Shown here piece after piece: positions 11,970 to 21,640 of a stretch of DNA of 64,000 nucleotides. The stretch comes from Pollenia angustigena (Eukaryota > Arthropoda > Insecta > Diptera > Polleniidae). The position numbers and the translations under genes are program-made. The stretch spans positions 202,667,621-202,731,620 of the forward strand of contig OV884057.1 in assembly GCA_930367215.1 (NCBI GenBank), read 5' to 3'. A model generated the notes under the pieces. It had not been told where the DNA came from and did not search any database. It was given only the letters and a program-made list of their open reading frames with translations. Every line of letters starts with the position of its first letter. Position 1 is the stretch's first letter.

Positions 11970-12440
11970 TTATTAATAAGATTTCTGTATGACGTGCTAA
12001 GTTCCCAATTTTTCATATTGGATAAATACACTGAAATTTATTGTTGAGGGAAAGCTAGCTTCTATGCGCATTTCACTGGTTGCTTAGGCCAGCTCATCAG
12101 GAAACCTTTTCCAAAGATTTTAGAAAAGCCAAAAATATTATAAAAATAAAACCCTAAAAGCGAATAAGTCTTACTTGTACCAATACCAAAGCTTAAACAA
12201 AACACCAACAATAAGGAGTGAGTTTATCTTTTCTTACATTCCCCTACAATTGGTTGGTTTTTTTCCGACTCGAATTGTAGTTGTAAGTGGGTTAAAAGAA
12301 AAACCAAAATTAAAAGACAAACTTCTTCATTCTATTGTCTTCGTAAGAAAACAACAAAAAAAAAAAACCATTTTTTTTTGCACGGGCACATGCAAGTATA
12401 TTATCAAAGTTATTTTTGGGTATACAAAATTAATTATTAA
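11970..12440 (-). repeat. Dispersed repeat, copy 2
   Basis: Inverted relative of 8655-9130. Shared blocks include CACTGGTTGCTTAGGCCAG, GAATTGTAGTTGTAAGTGGG and TTATCAAAGTTATTTTTGGG. Non-coding; an apparent frame of about 90 codons across it is not protein-like. Confidence 0.55.
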
Positions 12441-12585
12441 TAAGATTTCTGTATGACGTGACGTGCTAAATTCGGTTTAGTTTATTAAAAAAACTCCGTA
12501 ATAAAATTACATTTAAGCAAGGCGAAACCCTTTTCTAATCTGCGCAGACGTTTTGAGAAACGCAATTTTTTCTTTTTGGCAAAAA

Positions 12586-12590
12586 CGGCA
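12586..12590. repeat. 5-bp target-site duplication, left (CGGCA)
   Basis: CGGCA directly precedes the Transib left end and is matched by CGGCA at 15971-15975 after the right end. A GC-rich 5-bp duplication is the known Transib insertion signature. Confidence 0.85.
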
Positions 12591-12649
12591 CACAGAGGGA
12601 TTTGTCCATACAATGTTTGGCAAAAAATATAAGGAGTGCTCGTAGAATG

Positions 12650-13222
12650 TTGAAATTTTGCTCTGAGCCTTTGGTTAGCTCAATTAAGAAAAATATAAAG
12701 TTTCATCAAAATTGGCCACGCCCTCCACCCCCCGCCCATAGAACCCAAAATTTTTTTTTGGCCCAAAGTTTTTGAAATTTCGCTCTGAGCCTTTATTTAG
12801 CTCAATTAAGAAAAATATAAAGTTTCATCGAAATTGGCCACGCCCTCCACCCACCGCCCATAGAACCCAAAATTTTTTTTTGGCCCAAAGTTTTTGAAAT
12901 TTAGCGCTGAGCCTTTATTTAGCTCAATTAAGTAAAATATAAAGTTTCATCGAAATTGGCCACGCCCTCCACCCACCGCCCATAGAACCCAAAATTTTTT
13001 TTTGGCCCAAAGTTTTTGAAATTTAGCGCTGAGCCTTTATTTAGCTCAATTAAGTAAAATATAAAGTTTCATCGAAATTGGCCACGCCCTCCACCCACCG
13101 CCCATAGAACCCAAAATTTTTTTTTGGCCCAAAGTTTTTGAAATTTAGCGCTGAGCCTTTATTTAGCTCAATTAAGTAAAATATAAAGTTTCATCAAAAT
13201 TGACCACGCCCTCTACCCACCC
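12650..13222. repeat. 122-bp tandem array inside Transib
   Basis: Five units with exact 122-bp spacing: CCACGCCCTCC starts at 12716, 12838, 12960, 13082 and 13204. Each unit carries CCGCCCATAGAACCC, a T-run, GGCCCAAAGTTTTTGAAATT and AGCTCAATTAAG. The central units are nearly identical and the outer ones diverge, as expected from unequal exchange. The array lies between the left end and the 3' end of the transposase gene. Confidence 0.9.
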
Positions 13223-13244
13223 ACTCTACACATTTAAGAATAAT

Positions 13245-13250
13245 TTTATT
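13245..13250 (-). terminator. Polyadenylation signal of the Transib gene
   Basis: AATAAA on the minus strand, about 47 nt past the transposase stop codon. Suitable position for 3' end formation; inferred only. Confidence 0.5.
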
Positions 13251-13296
13251 TGAGTATAAACAAAATGAGTAAACTTTTAAACTCATTTTAAAGTTT

Positions 13297-15222
13297 TTAT
13301 TCATCAATTATCATTTCTTTTACTACATCATCTAGTTCCAAAATATGTTTACGTGGTTGACGTCTTATACTACTTATATAGGGATCAGATGATGCAAGCA
13401 AACGATGCAAAACATCAGTATTTGTTGCAGTTCTACTACATTTTCTGGAAAACATTAATCTATAATTTCTGTAATCCTTATTACGTGCTTCTTCCGCTTC
13501 CTCGGAGAGCATGCCTATAGGGAGCACTGCTGCTTCAATTATGTCATTTCCATGTATCAATACTTTATGGACAGTAGCTGGCATGAAGTACCAATTGTAT
13601 TTACGAACGAATAGCTCAGCAGTATCCCACGAATATTTCTTAAACTTCCCCGTATCAATTTTTTGCCCACATGTAATTATTTGGAGAATAATTCGGAAGC
13701 GATCTATTAGTTCTTCACTAATACCTGTTATATCTGCTACGAGAGCAGGATTCGAAAAGAAACGCCTTGAAGTATTTCCGTCATTCGACGACCCAGTTCC
13801 TTGTTGTACAGTATCCACTCGCAAGTTCATGCGTTCTTTAAATGCTGCTTGAATACGCTGTTTGTTTTCTTGTTTTAATATCTTATTTTTGGATTCAATT
13901 GCAGACCACTTTTGAAAAGGCATATTATAAGATATATGGAGTATGCACTCCATAAACTTTATTCGAGCGTGTAATGATGAAATACCTAATTTAAAAGCTT
14001 CACTATCAATGGTTTTTGTTGATATTATATCCAAATGGTTCATTTCAGAGGGCTTCGCTTTACAAATATAGCATACGGCTGCTGAAGCAGTATTTGTAAC
14101 TGTCTGAGCCGTTTTGCCATCTAGCATCGTGAACACTAAATTGTGTGTTACATTGAATTGTTTGCCGCATACTATAACAGTCGTATTTCCTAAAGCGGTA
14201 ATTTCGGACTTTATTTTCTCAACAACAGTTAAGACTTTTTCTTTAGTCTCCTTAGCGAATTCGAAAGAAATTGGACGACAATATCTTGTTGATGATGGAC
14301 TACTGTTACGCCAGTATTCATGTTCAGAGGTTGCTCGTAAACTTAAGGGCACCATCGATACTAATAGCAGGTTCTTGTCAGTAACATCAGGTACTAAACT
14401 TTGATTGTACTCTGAATGTCCAGAAGAGCCATCGCAACCCCATTTTGACATAAGAGTGCAATTCAAATTGACCATATTATTAATATTTTCGTGTGAAAAA
14501 CTTTCAAATAAACGCTTAGTGGTGTGATCCATTAAACTTTGCAAATTTACTGAGGCTTCTTTTTCTGATATTTTAACTTCACTAGGATAACACTTTTTCT
14601 TCTCATCTAGTACCTTTGCATACGGAGGTAAAATATTGTATCCCTCTTTATGCAAAACATATTTTATAGTTTCATACTGATACTTTGTTAACTCTGCATC
14701 TAGTAACAACGCCAGCGCAGTTGCGGGAGGAATATATGATTGCGATTTTAAATTTGAGCCTGCTAATGCACTTGCCATTTCTAAATGTTGTTTGCTGTAC
14801 TGGGACGCTAAATCAGCAGCTTTGTACCTTTTACTACGATCAGCGCAATCGCCGAATTCCTTAGCTGGCCTTCCAATTTTTGTTGAACAACTAGGTTGCT
14901 CATCAGCAAGCGATACTTCAAATATATCTAAAAATTTTCAATTATATTCAAAGTACACATTAATTATTTTGTTTTGAAACGTACTTTTTAGCCAAGTGTA
15001 ATTTTTCTCAAAGAAATAAGATTTGTTTCTGTGGGATTCGGCCCAACGTTTAAAAAAGTGACTAAGAAATCGCTTTTGAACTGATTTTTTCACAATTTGA
15101 ATTTCATTAATAGTAAGCACCATGTTTTTTGTTTTTATGAAATCAGTTAATAAATCCACATTATTATTGCAATTTATAAGTTCCTTGCACAATTCACTAT
15201 ATGAAACACAAAATGAACCCAT
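13297..15222 (-). CDS. Transib transposase (RAG1-core relative), two exons
   Basis: Catalyses DNA cut-and-paste of the surrounding element in the nucleus. Exon 1 is 15222-14985 and exon 2 is 14927-13297. Removing the 57-nt intron (14984-14928) gives 1,869 nt, or 622 residues plus stop, with no break; unspliced, one TGA at 14938-14940 interrupts the same frame. Motifs in the spliced protein: D245 in KWGCDGSSGHS, D349 in FTMLDGK, and E559 in SEEAEEARNK, which align by eye with the RAG1 catalytic D600, D708 and E962. C365 and C368 in VCYICKAK and H533 and H538 in VHKVLIHG match the RAG1 zinc site. SSLHARIKFMECILHISY is a typical Transib motif. The start is the first ATG of the long frame. The length suits the family. 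Family identity is strong; activity and splicing are inferred. Confidence 0.9.
14928..14984 (-). other. Predicted 57-nt intron of the Transib gene
   Basis: The donor is A|GTACGT and the acceptor TTTTTAG|AT, with AT-rich interior and the only in-frame stop of the gene. The length is typical for short fly introns. Splicing joins ...NYTWLK to NIFEVSLADEQPS without a frame change. The alternative is a single nonsense mutation, but the good splice sites make an intron more likely. Confidence 0.75.
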
Positions 15223-15970
15223 TTTGAAAATTAGTTACGTTTAATAATTTTCTTAAACTTTTTTTTGGCAAATATTATTATTTAAAATAATCATATGGTT
15301 TTGTTTTTCTTTTTTTGTTATGCACTTTTTCGATATTGCTGTCAATCAGTTATTAAAAAGTAAAGTAAAAGTAAAATCCTAAAAGTATGCAACACCTTTT
15401 ATTGTAAATATGCATTGCAGTTATTGTAAATATTCACAAAAAATACGTGAGTTTTATCACAAAATTTATAAGTTTGTTCAGCGATCGCAAAAAGTCGCAG
15501 AATTTTTTTACATAAAATGAAAGAAAACATTCCAAACTTTCATTTAGTAGTACTACCAACACGGAGGTAGACCGAGCTAACTTATTTTTTTTCTAATGAA
15601 AACTGCAAATGCTAAATTTTTTGGAGTAATTTTGATTTGCTCAGATCTCTTAAACTATATATGTAATTTAAATAATTTTTCTTTCATATTAAATTTAAAA
15701 TACTATATTTTAATAACAGTGCTCTAAATCTATTGGTAGTTAAACCATATTTATTGTATAAACAACTGAAATGTAGTAAAATTTTCATCAGTTTTCGTTG
15801 TATAATATTTAGATAACTTTACCACACTTTTTTTTATACAAAATTTTATTTTTTTCGAAAACAAATCATGGTTTTCTTCTAATGAAACAGTTCTCTACAG
15901 AATTGCATCATTACATTTCTAAAAAATAACTGTAAAAAATTGGACTTTTTGCCAAAAAAATACCACTGTG

Positions 15971-15975
15971 CGGCA
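15971..15975. repeat. 5-bp target-site duplication, right (CGGCA)
   Basis: Matches 12586-12590. The joined empty site would read GGCAAAAACGGCATAACG. Confidence 0.85.
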
Positions 15976-16392
15976 TAACGAATTGGATGGAAATGCAGAC
16001 ATGCTTTCTACACGTATAGTAAACAAACTTAGTTATGGGCGGTTTCCATAATACAGGCGATTGAATATGTAGTAAAAGTGATATGAGCAGCTCGCAATAA
16101 ACTGACTTTCAAAATAAATCAAAGAAAGAATGAAAATGTTAAATTGAGCGTTCTTTGCAGGTTAAAAAGAAATATTTTATATTACCGATTGCCATTTTCC
16201 TATATTGACAATTTTAATGCTTAACATCCTTCATTTGTATTCGATGCGTAAAATGTTGATATTGTTACAAAATTAGATTCATCTAAGAATTATTTATAGT
16301 TTAAGTTATAAGTTATCTTGTAAATTATAATTTATGTCGTATCAGTTTAAATTGTTATTTGCTCCACTGTTTTGTAAACTTTAGATTTAATT
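15976..16392. other. Non-coding flank with half of a TTCCACAATA-family MITE
   Basis: 16043-16085 (GGTTTCCATAATACAGGCGA...GTAGTAAAA) matches one arm of the palindromic MITE at 5346-5466. Nothing else recognised. Confidence 0.5.
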
Positions 16393-16555
16393 GTAGAATT
16401 TCGAATTCGAACAGAATGTAATGGAAGCGACTAGAAGGCTCTTGAATCTACTACTCTACAACTACTGCCTGTTGTGAACTATAAATAAAGGCTGATTTGT
16501 AAAGTTGAGTTGAGTTTGTTTTGAGACATTTAACGGTCCAGTTCGTTACTAACAA
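16393..16555 (+). repeat. Possible solo LTR fragment
   Basis: Starts TGTAGAATTTCG and ends TTACTAACA, giving TGT...ACA termini. It has ACTATAAATAAAGGC near the middle, which could serve as TATA box or polyadenylation signal. No matching second LTR, primer-binding site or clean target duplication was seen. Confidence 0.3.
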
Positions 16556-16590
16556 AATATTGGATAAGCCAATGAAAAATAGAGCTTCCA

Positions 16591-16816
16591 ACGAAGCAGG
16601 TTTGTAAGGGAGAAACATAAACGTTTCGCTTACCATTGCATTTATGGAAGACATACATTTTATATGGCGAGTTCCCACTTTGAAGCAATACATTTTGGAC
16701 ACATAAAGCGCATTATTTAGCGCATATAAAAATTGTTGGATGTAACGATCTGCTTTACACACTGAATGTTTTGATACAGTTATGTTTTAGTATTCTCCCT
16801 TACAAACTTGCTTCGT
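16591..16816. mobile_element. MITE with ACGAAGCA inverted ends
   Basis: The left ACGAAGCAGGTTTGTAAGGG and the right end's inverse ACGAAGCAAGTTTGTAAGGG form a TIR of about 24 bp around 226 bp. The minus-strand reading frame of about 100 codons across it does not resemble a protein family. Confidence 0.6.
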
Positions 16817-17260
16817 AGTATTGTTATTTTTTTTTTTATAAAATTCGTTGAGAGTTCTTTCACTTACTTTACTGCATTTCTGTATGTCTTATTGCGTAGC
16901 GCATAATTGTGTGCTTATTTTTACACCCTCCACCACAATTAGTTGTGAAGAGGGTATATTAAGTTTGTCCTTCCGTGTGAAACTTTTTTATTATTCATCT
17001 CAGACCCCATAAAGTATATATATTCTGGGTCCTTGAGTAATTCTAAGTCGATTTAGCCATGTCCGACTGTCTGTTCGTCTGTCCATCTGTTGAAAACACG
17101 CTCACTTCCGAACAACTCAAAGGAAATGAACAAACTTCGTGTCAAATTGCTTGTAGTTCTCCTAAGCAGTTTGGGATTGAAATCCAGCAAAATCGGTTCA
17201 GTAGGACCAGAGCTATGAATCAAAATGTGAAACCACCACCTAAAAAAATTGATAATTTTG

Positions 17261-17512
17261 AAATTTTAATAAACTTTTGAGCCTAAGGTCTTTTTTTATA
17301 AAAAACTTTTATCTTTTATTTAAAATCCAACATTTCGGCACTTCCTTGAGTGCCTTCTTCAGGGTTATTTTTTCTTTCCTTATTTTATAAATTATTTAAC
17401 ACAAATGTAACAATAAATGACAAATTAAAAAATTTTTCTTATTCAAAAACAAAATAAAATATTTTTCAAATCAAACTTGATCTATTACAATATAAATAAA
17501 TAAATAATAAAT
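17261..17512 (-). mobile_element. Penelope-like terminal fragment inserted in HINE B
   Basis: 252 bp flanked by a 15-bp direct repeat AAATTGATAATTTTG (17246-17260 and 17513-17527). Comparison with the uninterrupted HINE at 45690-45720 confirms the insertion point. The minus strand reads CCCTGAAGAAGGCACT, CAAGGA, AGTGCCGAAATGTTGG, the stem found near Penelope-like element termini. No reverse transcriptase is present. Confidence 0.55.
17333..17362 (-). ncRNA. Partial hammerhead-like core in the Penelope-like fragment
   Basis: On the minus strand, CTGAAGA, then a GGCACT/AGTGCC stem, then GAAA match the hammerhead motifs CUGANGA, stem II and GAAA. A convincing stem I and a UH cleavage site were not found, so it may be inactive or only reminiscent of the motif. 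Confidence 0.35.
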
Positions 17513-17599
17513 AAATTGATAATTTTGTTACAAAAAATAACATAAATGCTGGAACAAGGCACGGAATGAGATAAGATTTTGCAAAAATTTGTTTTATTT

Positions 17600-18190
17600 G
17601 ACTGGAAATCACGCTGTTAAATTTCTTGATGATCCGTCCATAATTTACCCTAAGCCCCGTATAAACAATTCTCCCGGAAAACAGTTTGGTACGCCTAAAA
17701 CCGTAAAAAATTACGCACGTCACAGTTTTTTAGTACTAGAAATAACACTGTGAAATTTCGTGACGATCGGTCCATAATTTACCATAGGCCCCATATAAAC
17801 CCTACTACCGTAAAACAGTTTAGTACGCCTTAAACCGTAAAAAATAATGCAATCATAACAAATTTTGGCTCGTCACAGTTTTATAAGACTATAAATGATA
17901 CTGTGAAATTTCGGGAAGATCGGTACATAATTTACCCTAGGCCCCATAGAAACCCTTCTCCCGGAAAACAGTTTAGTACACCTAAAACCATAATTAATAA
18001 TGCTATCATAACAGAAATTGGTACGTCACAGTTTTAAAGGAGTAGAAATGACGCTGTGAAATTTCGTGATGATCGGTCCATAATTTACCCTAGGCCCCAT
18101 ATAAACCCTACTACCGGAAAACAGTTTAGTCGCCTAAAACCATAAATTATAACAAATCGTCACAGTTTAAGATAATAATAACATCATACA
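17600..18190 (+). repeat. Central tandem array of HINE B
   Basis: About four diverged units of roughly 140-150 bp, each with (G/A)ATC(C/G)GTCCATAATTTACC, GGAAAACAGTTTAGTACGCC and CGTCACAGTTTTA. Homologous to the larger array of copy C. Confidence 0.7.
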
Positions 18191-18334
18191 GATATTATTC
18201 CTTAAACATTCGAACTGTCGGTGGAGGGTATCAAAGATTCGGCACAGCCGAATATAGCACTCTAACTTGTTTAAATGTACCATTAGTGCTTCGCAAAATG
18301 AATAAATTTTTTTTTGGGAAATCATGTGAACATT

Positions 18335-18464
18335 ATAATCAATTTCAATAAAGTCTGTTTAGTTGAATAAGTGTGTTTATTTATTTCGATTTGCAATTAA
18401 ATGAACTCAAAGGTTTATTACGGGAATAAACGGAACAGCGTTTATTAAAGGAAATAACGTAACA
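18335..18464 (+). repeat. LTR retrotransposon LTR 3' part
   Basis: AATAAAGTCTGTTTAGTTGA, GTGTGTTTATTTATTTCGAT and the end AACGTAACA match the inverted LTR at 44820-45064. It looks like the R-U5 portion of a solo LTR truncated on its 5' side. Confidence 0.5.
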
Positions 18465-19318
18465 ATACGTTTTTTTTTAAATTTTTTAACAATTATGCCC
18501 TCCTCCTTATTTTTTCATAATTAAAAATATCAGTTTCCAATCCAGTTTTACTCAATTAATTTTTTCCCTGTCATGGAAAACCACCAGCTAATAACTGACT
18601 TTTAATTAAAACATTTTCTTGAATCAAAATGAAACATATAAATAAAAATTCTCTCACTCATTTATGATTGTAATGATGATGGCGGTTAAGGTCAGAGTAC
18701 ATACATACAAAGAGCAGCTGGTGTACAATGCAAACAGTTTGAGAAAAATTAACTCAAATACATACAACAAAACATTACAAATATAGCAATGAAATGTCAC
18801 AATAAACAATTATTTTTATTTGTAAATCGCAAAAAAAAAACAAACATACACTGATAAACTCACACACACACACACAGCTACTAACAAACAGTTGTAAAAA
18901 TTTACAACAATAAATAAAAGAAAAAAAAATGCAAAAAAGTCGCCTACATTTGAATGGCGCAATCAGTTAAACAGCCTGGAAGTATGCAAAAATAAACGTT
19001 ATGAAAGCCGGAAACCAAATGTAAAATAAGAACATAGAAAAAAATGGAATATCGTAACGTAATGAAACTGTAGTAAATTAACAAGGTTCTTTCAAAAGTT
19101 ACACACAAACAAGCAGAGACAAAACTATTTTTTACGAACAATTTTCAAACATATTATGGGTACTATAACCATATTACTATTGTTAAATTAGTCCGCCATC
19201 CAGAAGCCAAGTTAAGCACTAATAATTGTATGGTTTTAAATTACAATAAAATATTCCTCTTATCCAAGAGCAACATGCTATTAAAAGTGCTAAGCGTAAC
19301 ATAACATGTACTGAGGCA
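18465..19318. other. Non-coding stretch, nothing recognised
   Basis: AT-rich. CA-rich short repeats occur near 18861-18878. No gene or partner repeat seen. Confidence 0.4.
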
Positions 19319-19462
19319 ACCATAATATGGTTGTTGCTCCCTGATGGAGAAATAACTTAACCATAATATGGCTGTCGTTAACAATAATATGGACGAAGTA
19401 ACCTAATATGTTTGCCGGTGACAAAAATATGGTTGAAGTAACCATAATATGTTTAAAAGCTT
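19319..19462. repeat. 20-bp minisatellite around CCATAATATGG
   Basis: Units with the AATATGG core recur at 20-bp spacing (19361, 19381, 19401, 19421, 19441), with an earlier one near 19320. The core is close to, but one base longer than, a CC(A/T)6GG box. Confidence 0.65.
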
Positions 19463-20157
19463 ATCCTTAAAAATAGTTTTGTCCGAGCTAAACATATCGA
19501 AAAATGTTTTTTCTTTACGTGCAAAAGCTCATTTAGGCAATCTCACAGCCTGTCACTTTATAACTACGACGAACAAACACAGTATGAGAGTCATTGTCAT
19601 TGTCTCTGTGCAGTGTATTTAGTCATTGGTTGTTGTTTTTGTTGTACATATTTCAAAGTATTTAACCCACATCAAAAGCAATTGAAATTGTTTTCGCGTT
19701 TTAATGGATTTTGCTTGGCTTTTTTTTATCGTATTTCAACTAATTCAATGTTAAGCTGCATTTTGTGAAACGTCGTCAGCGCCTTTTATTTTTAAGTATT
19801 TTTTTTTTAATGCAACAAATGACTGTCATTGAGACTCTTGTTGGTTGCTGCCTCGTTACATTTAATGCCAAAACAATCAACAAAATATAATCTCTGCCCA
19901 CGATTGTTACAATGTTGCAAAAAAGGAAAGAAAAGAAAAAAAAAAATAAATAAATAAAAAAACGGAAAACCGAATGAGGAACTAGAAAGAAACAAGACTT
20001 CAAAAACATATTTAACCTTTAAACCTGTAACGCTTTGAGGTAAAAGGTTAAAGGTAATATTTTAAATATATTTCTTTTGTGCTTTTAATTCCGGGCACCC
20101 TATAGTTTATTGTTGCAATAAATTGTTAATTATTTGAATGACAAGCATTGACGCACA

Positions 20158-20406
20158 TATCGAGCGCTAACCGCGAAAATAACGTAAGCATTAAAAACCA
20201 AATTTTACAGGAGAGAGTTTTTTTTATTTAATTCCTATGAATTTTGTCGCTTACGATAAAATTGTTATTGCTATTGTTACGGTACCTTATGCGACCATAA
20301 CATTTTAGGAGATGATGCAAGTGTTGCCAATAAAGTCATTTATTAAAAGAAAAACGAAAATTGAAAATAATGTCGCTTACGTTGTTTTTGCGGTTATTGC
20401 TCGATA
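20158..20406. mobile_element. MITE with TA flanks and TCGAGC inverted ends
   Basis: Imperfect TIR of about 30 bp: TATCGAGCGCTAACCGC on the left and its inverse TATCGAGCAATAACCGC on the right, followed on both sides by AACGTAAGC. TA flanks fit a Tc1/mariner-type target. Further inner inverted blocks (GTCGCTTACG) are present. Confidence 0.6.
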
Positions 20407-20669
20407 TACCGAGGTGCTGAAAAAATCGCTATATGAATCAAAGTATTAAATCAAGAAGAAAAAATTGTAAAACGTCAAACTAATAAAATGAATATGAATG
20501 GGGAAAATGTTAAAAATGAAAATATGTAAATGGATAAAACTGAAAAGAGTGGTAAAACAGATAAATAATTTTATTTATTACTAAAAATTGGCCAAAATAA
20601 AAATTTCGAACTTTAAAATTTGTTTTTTTAAATAAAAAGAGGAAAAAAGTAAAATAGATTTAAGGAAAA

Positions 20670-20750
20670 AAGTTGACGTTGTCTTTAATCTATTACCAAA
20701 CAGTCGCTGGCTTATTTTAAATTCGCCAACCCCGATAAGGGCAGGGACCG
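20670..20750 (+). repeat. Single arm of the 2953-3080 palindrome family
   Basis: GTCTTTAATCTATTACCAAA, CAGTCG, TATTTTAAAT and CGATAAGGG follow in the same order as at 3031-3090, with about 80 percent identity by eye. Confidence 0.5.
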
Positions 20751-21299
20751 TAACAGTTATTCCTTTTTTCATAAAAGTCACACTAAAATAAAAATTTAAA
20801 GTTAACTATATTATTAAATCATGTACATTTATTTTGCGAATAACTTTTATTTTTGCTTGGAAAATTATAATCAATATTAAACTGTTATTTTGTGCAAAAA
20901 AATAATAAAAACTGTTAAGTTTGATCGAAAATATAAAAAGCAAAATTCTAAAAATCAATATATTTTATCATTGGCAAGTGCATGAGGGACAATGTGGTAA
21001 ACTTGAATCAGTTTTCGACATTTATTTCTATATGCTTTTTTTGTTTTAAAATTTCAATATAACTGTTATTTTCGATCCCTGGATAAGGGTATTTAAAAAA
21101 AGTTGACATTTTAAATAATTTTATTAAAAAAGACATCAAAGTAAAAAAAATATAAATAGAGTTAAAAAACTCGCAAAAATAATAAAACATCAGAAATGTT
21201 GCAAAGATCACAAAAAAAGTTGAAATTAGATTTAAAGAAGTGAAAATATTTTCTTTTAATTTTTTATTTTTTAAATTAAGAAAAATCTTAAAAACTTAA

Positions 21300-21640
21300 A
21301 TTTACTCAAAATTTTATATAAAAAAATGGCTCCACAAAAAGCACCCCAATGATATAACGCCCAAGCGAGAAATGAAATATTCCCCAATTTTTTTCATACA
21401 TTTTTGGGTGTTATTTCATATGAAATAACTCCCAATTTTTTTGGGCCGTTTTTCATTCCTCATTTGGGGTTTTCAAATTATGACATAATCTCCAATGAAA
21501 TAACACCCAAAAAATTTTTAAAATTCGGGGCTTGTTTCATAGCGTGTTTAATTTGGGTGTAATTTCATTTTTTATTCGTGGGTTATTTCATTTTTAAAGC
21601 TGTTTGTTTTTGGGGCTTATTTCATTTGCTTAAGCTGTTA
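21300..21640. repeat. Degenerate ATGAAATAACCCC repeat cluster
   Basis: Many copies of GAAATAAC(T/A)CCCAA and the inverse TTGGGGTTATTTCAT in both orientations. They are relatives of the long inverted repeats of the MULE-like element at 55940-56771. Boundaries are not clear. Confidence 0.5.

Larger units (their letters stand above)
12591..15970 (-). mobile_element. Transib DNA transposon, apparently complete
   Basis: 3,380 bp flanked by the 5-bp duplication CGGCA. The left end reads CACAGAGGGATTT. The right end, inverted, reads CACAGTGGTATTT. Both begin with the RAG-signal-like CACA(G) heptamer expected of Transib. The element holds a transposase gene on the minus strand (13297-15222) and a 122-bp tandem array downstream of it (12650-13222). 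The ends are not perfectly symmetrical: the left has about ten extra bases before a shared TTTGGCAAAAA block. Clean junctions and an open gene suggest a recent insertion. Confidence 0.88.
16921..18272 (+). mobile_element. HINE (mini-me/DINE-1-like), copy B
   Basis: 5' TACACCCTCCACCACAATTA, then AAGTATATATATTCTGGGTC and a GTCYG-type run. A central array of four to five units carries the CGGTCCATAATTTACCCTAG motif. The 3' subterminal inverse GGTGGAGGGTATCAAA is followed by a hairpin TTCGGC-ACA-GCCGAA (18238-18252) and ATAGCACTCTAACTTG. It is interrupted by a Penelope-like insertion (17261-17512). Confidence 0.7.

Noticed and set aside
14938..14940. TGA as an inactivating mutation or selenocysteine codon in the Transib gene
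   Set aside because: It lies inside a 57-nt segment with strong donor and acceptor sites, and removing it restores a natural-looking protein. An intron is the simpler explanation.
16451..16762. 103-codon minus-strand frame
   Set aside because: Spans a MITE and a possible LTR fragment; composition is not protein-like.
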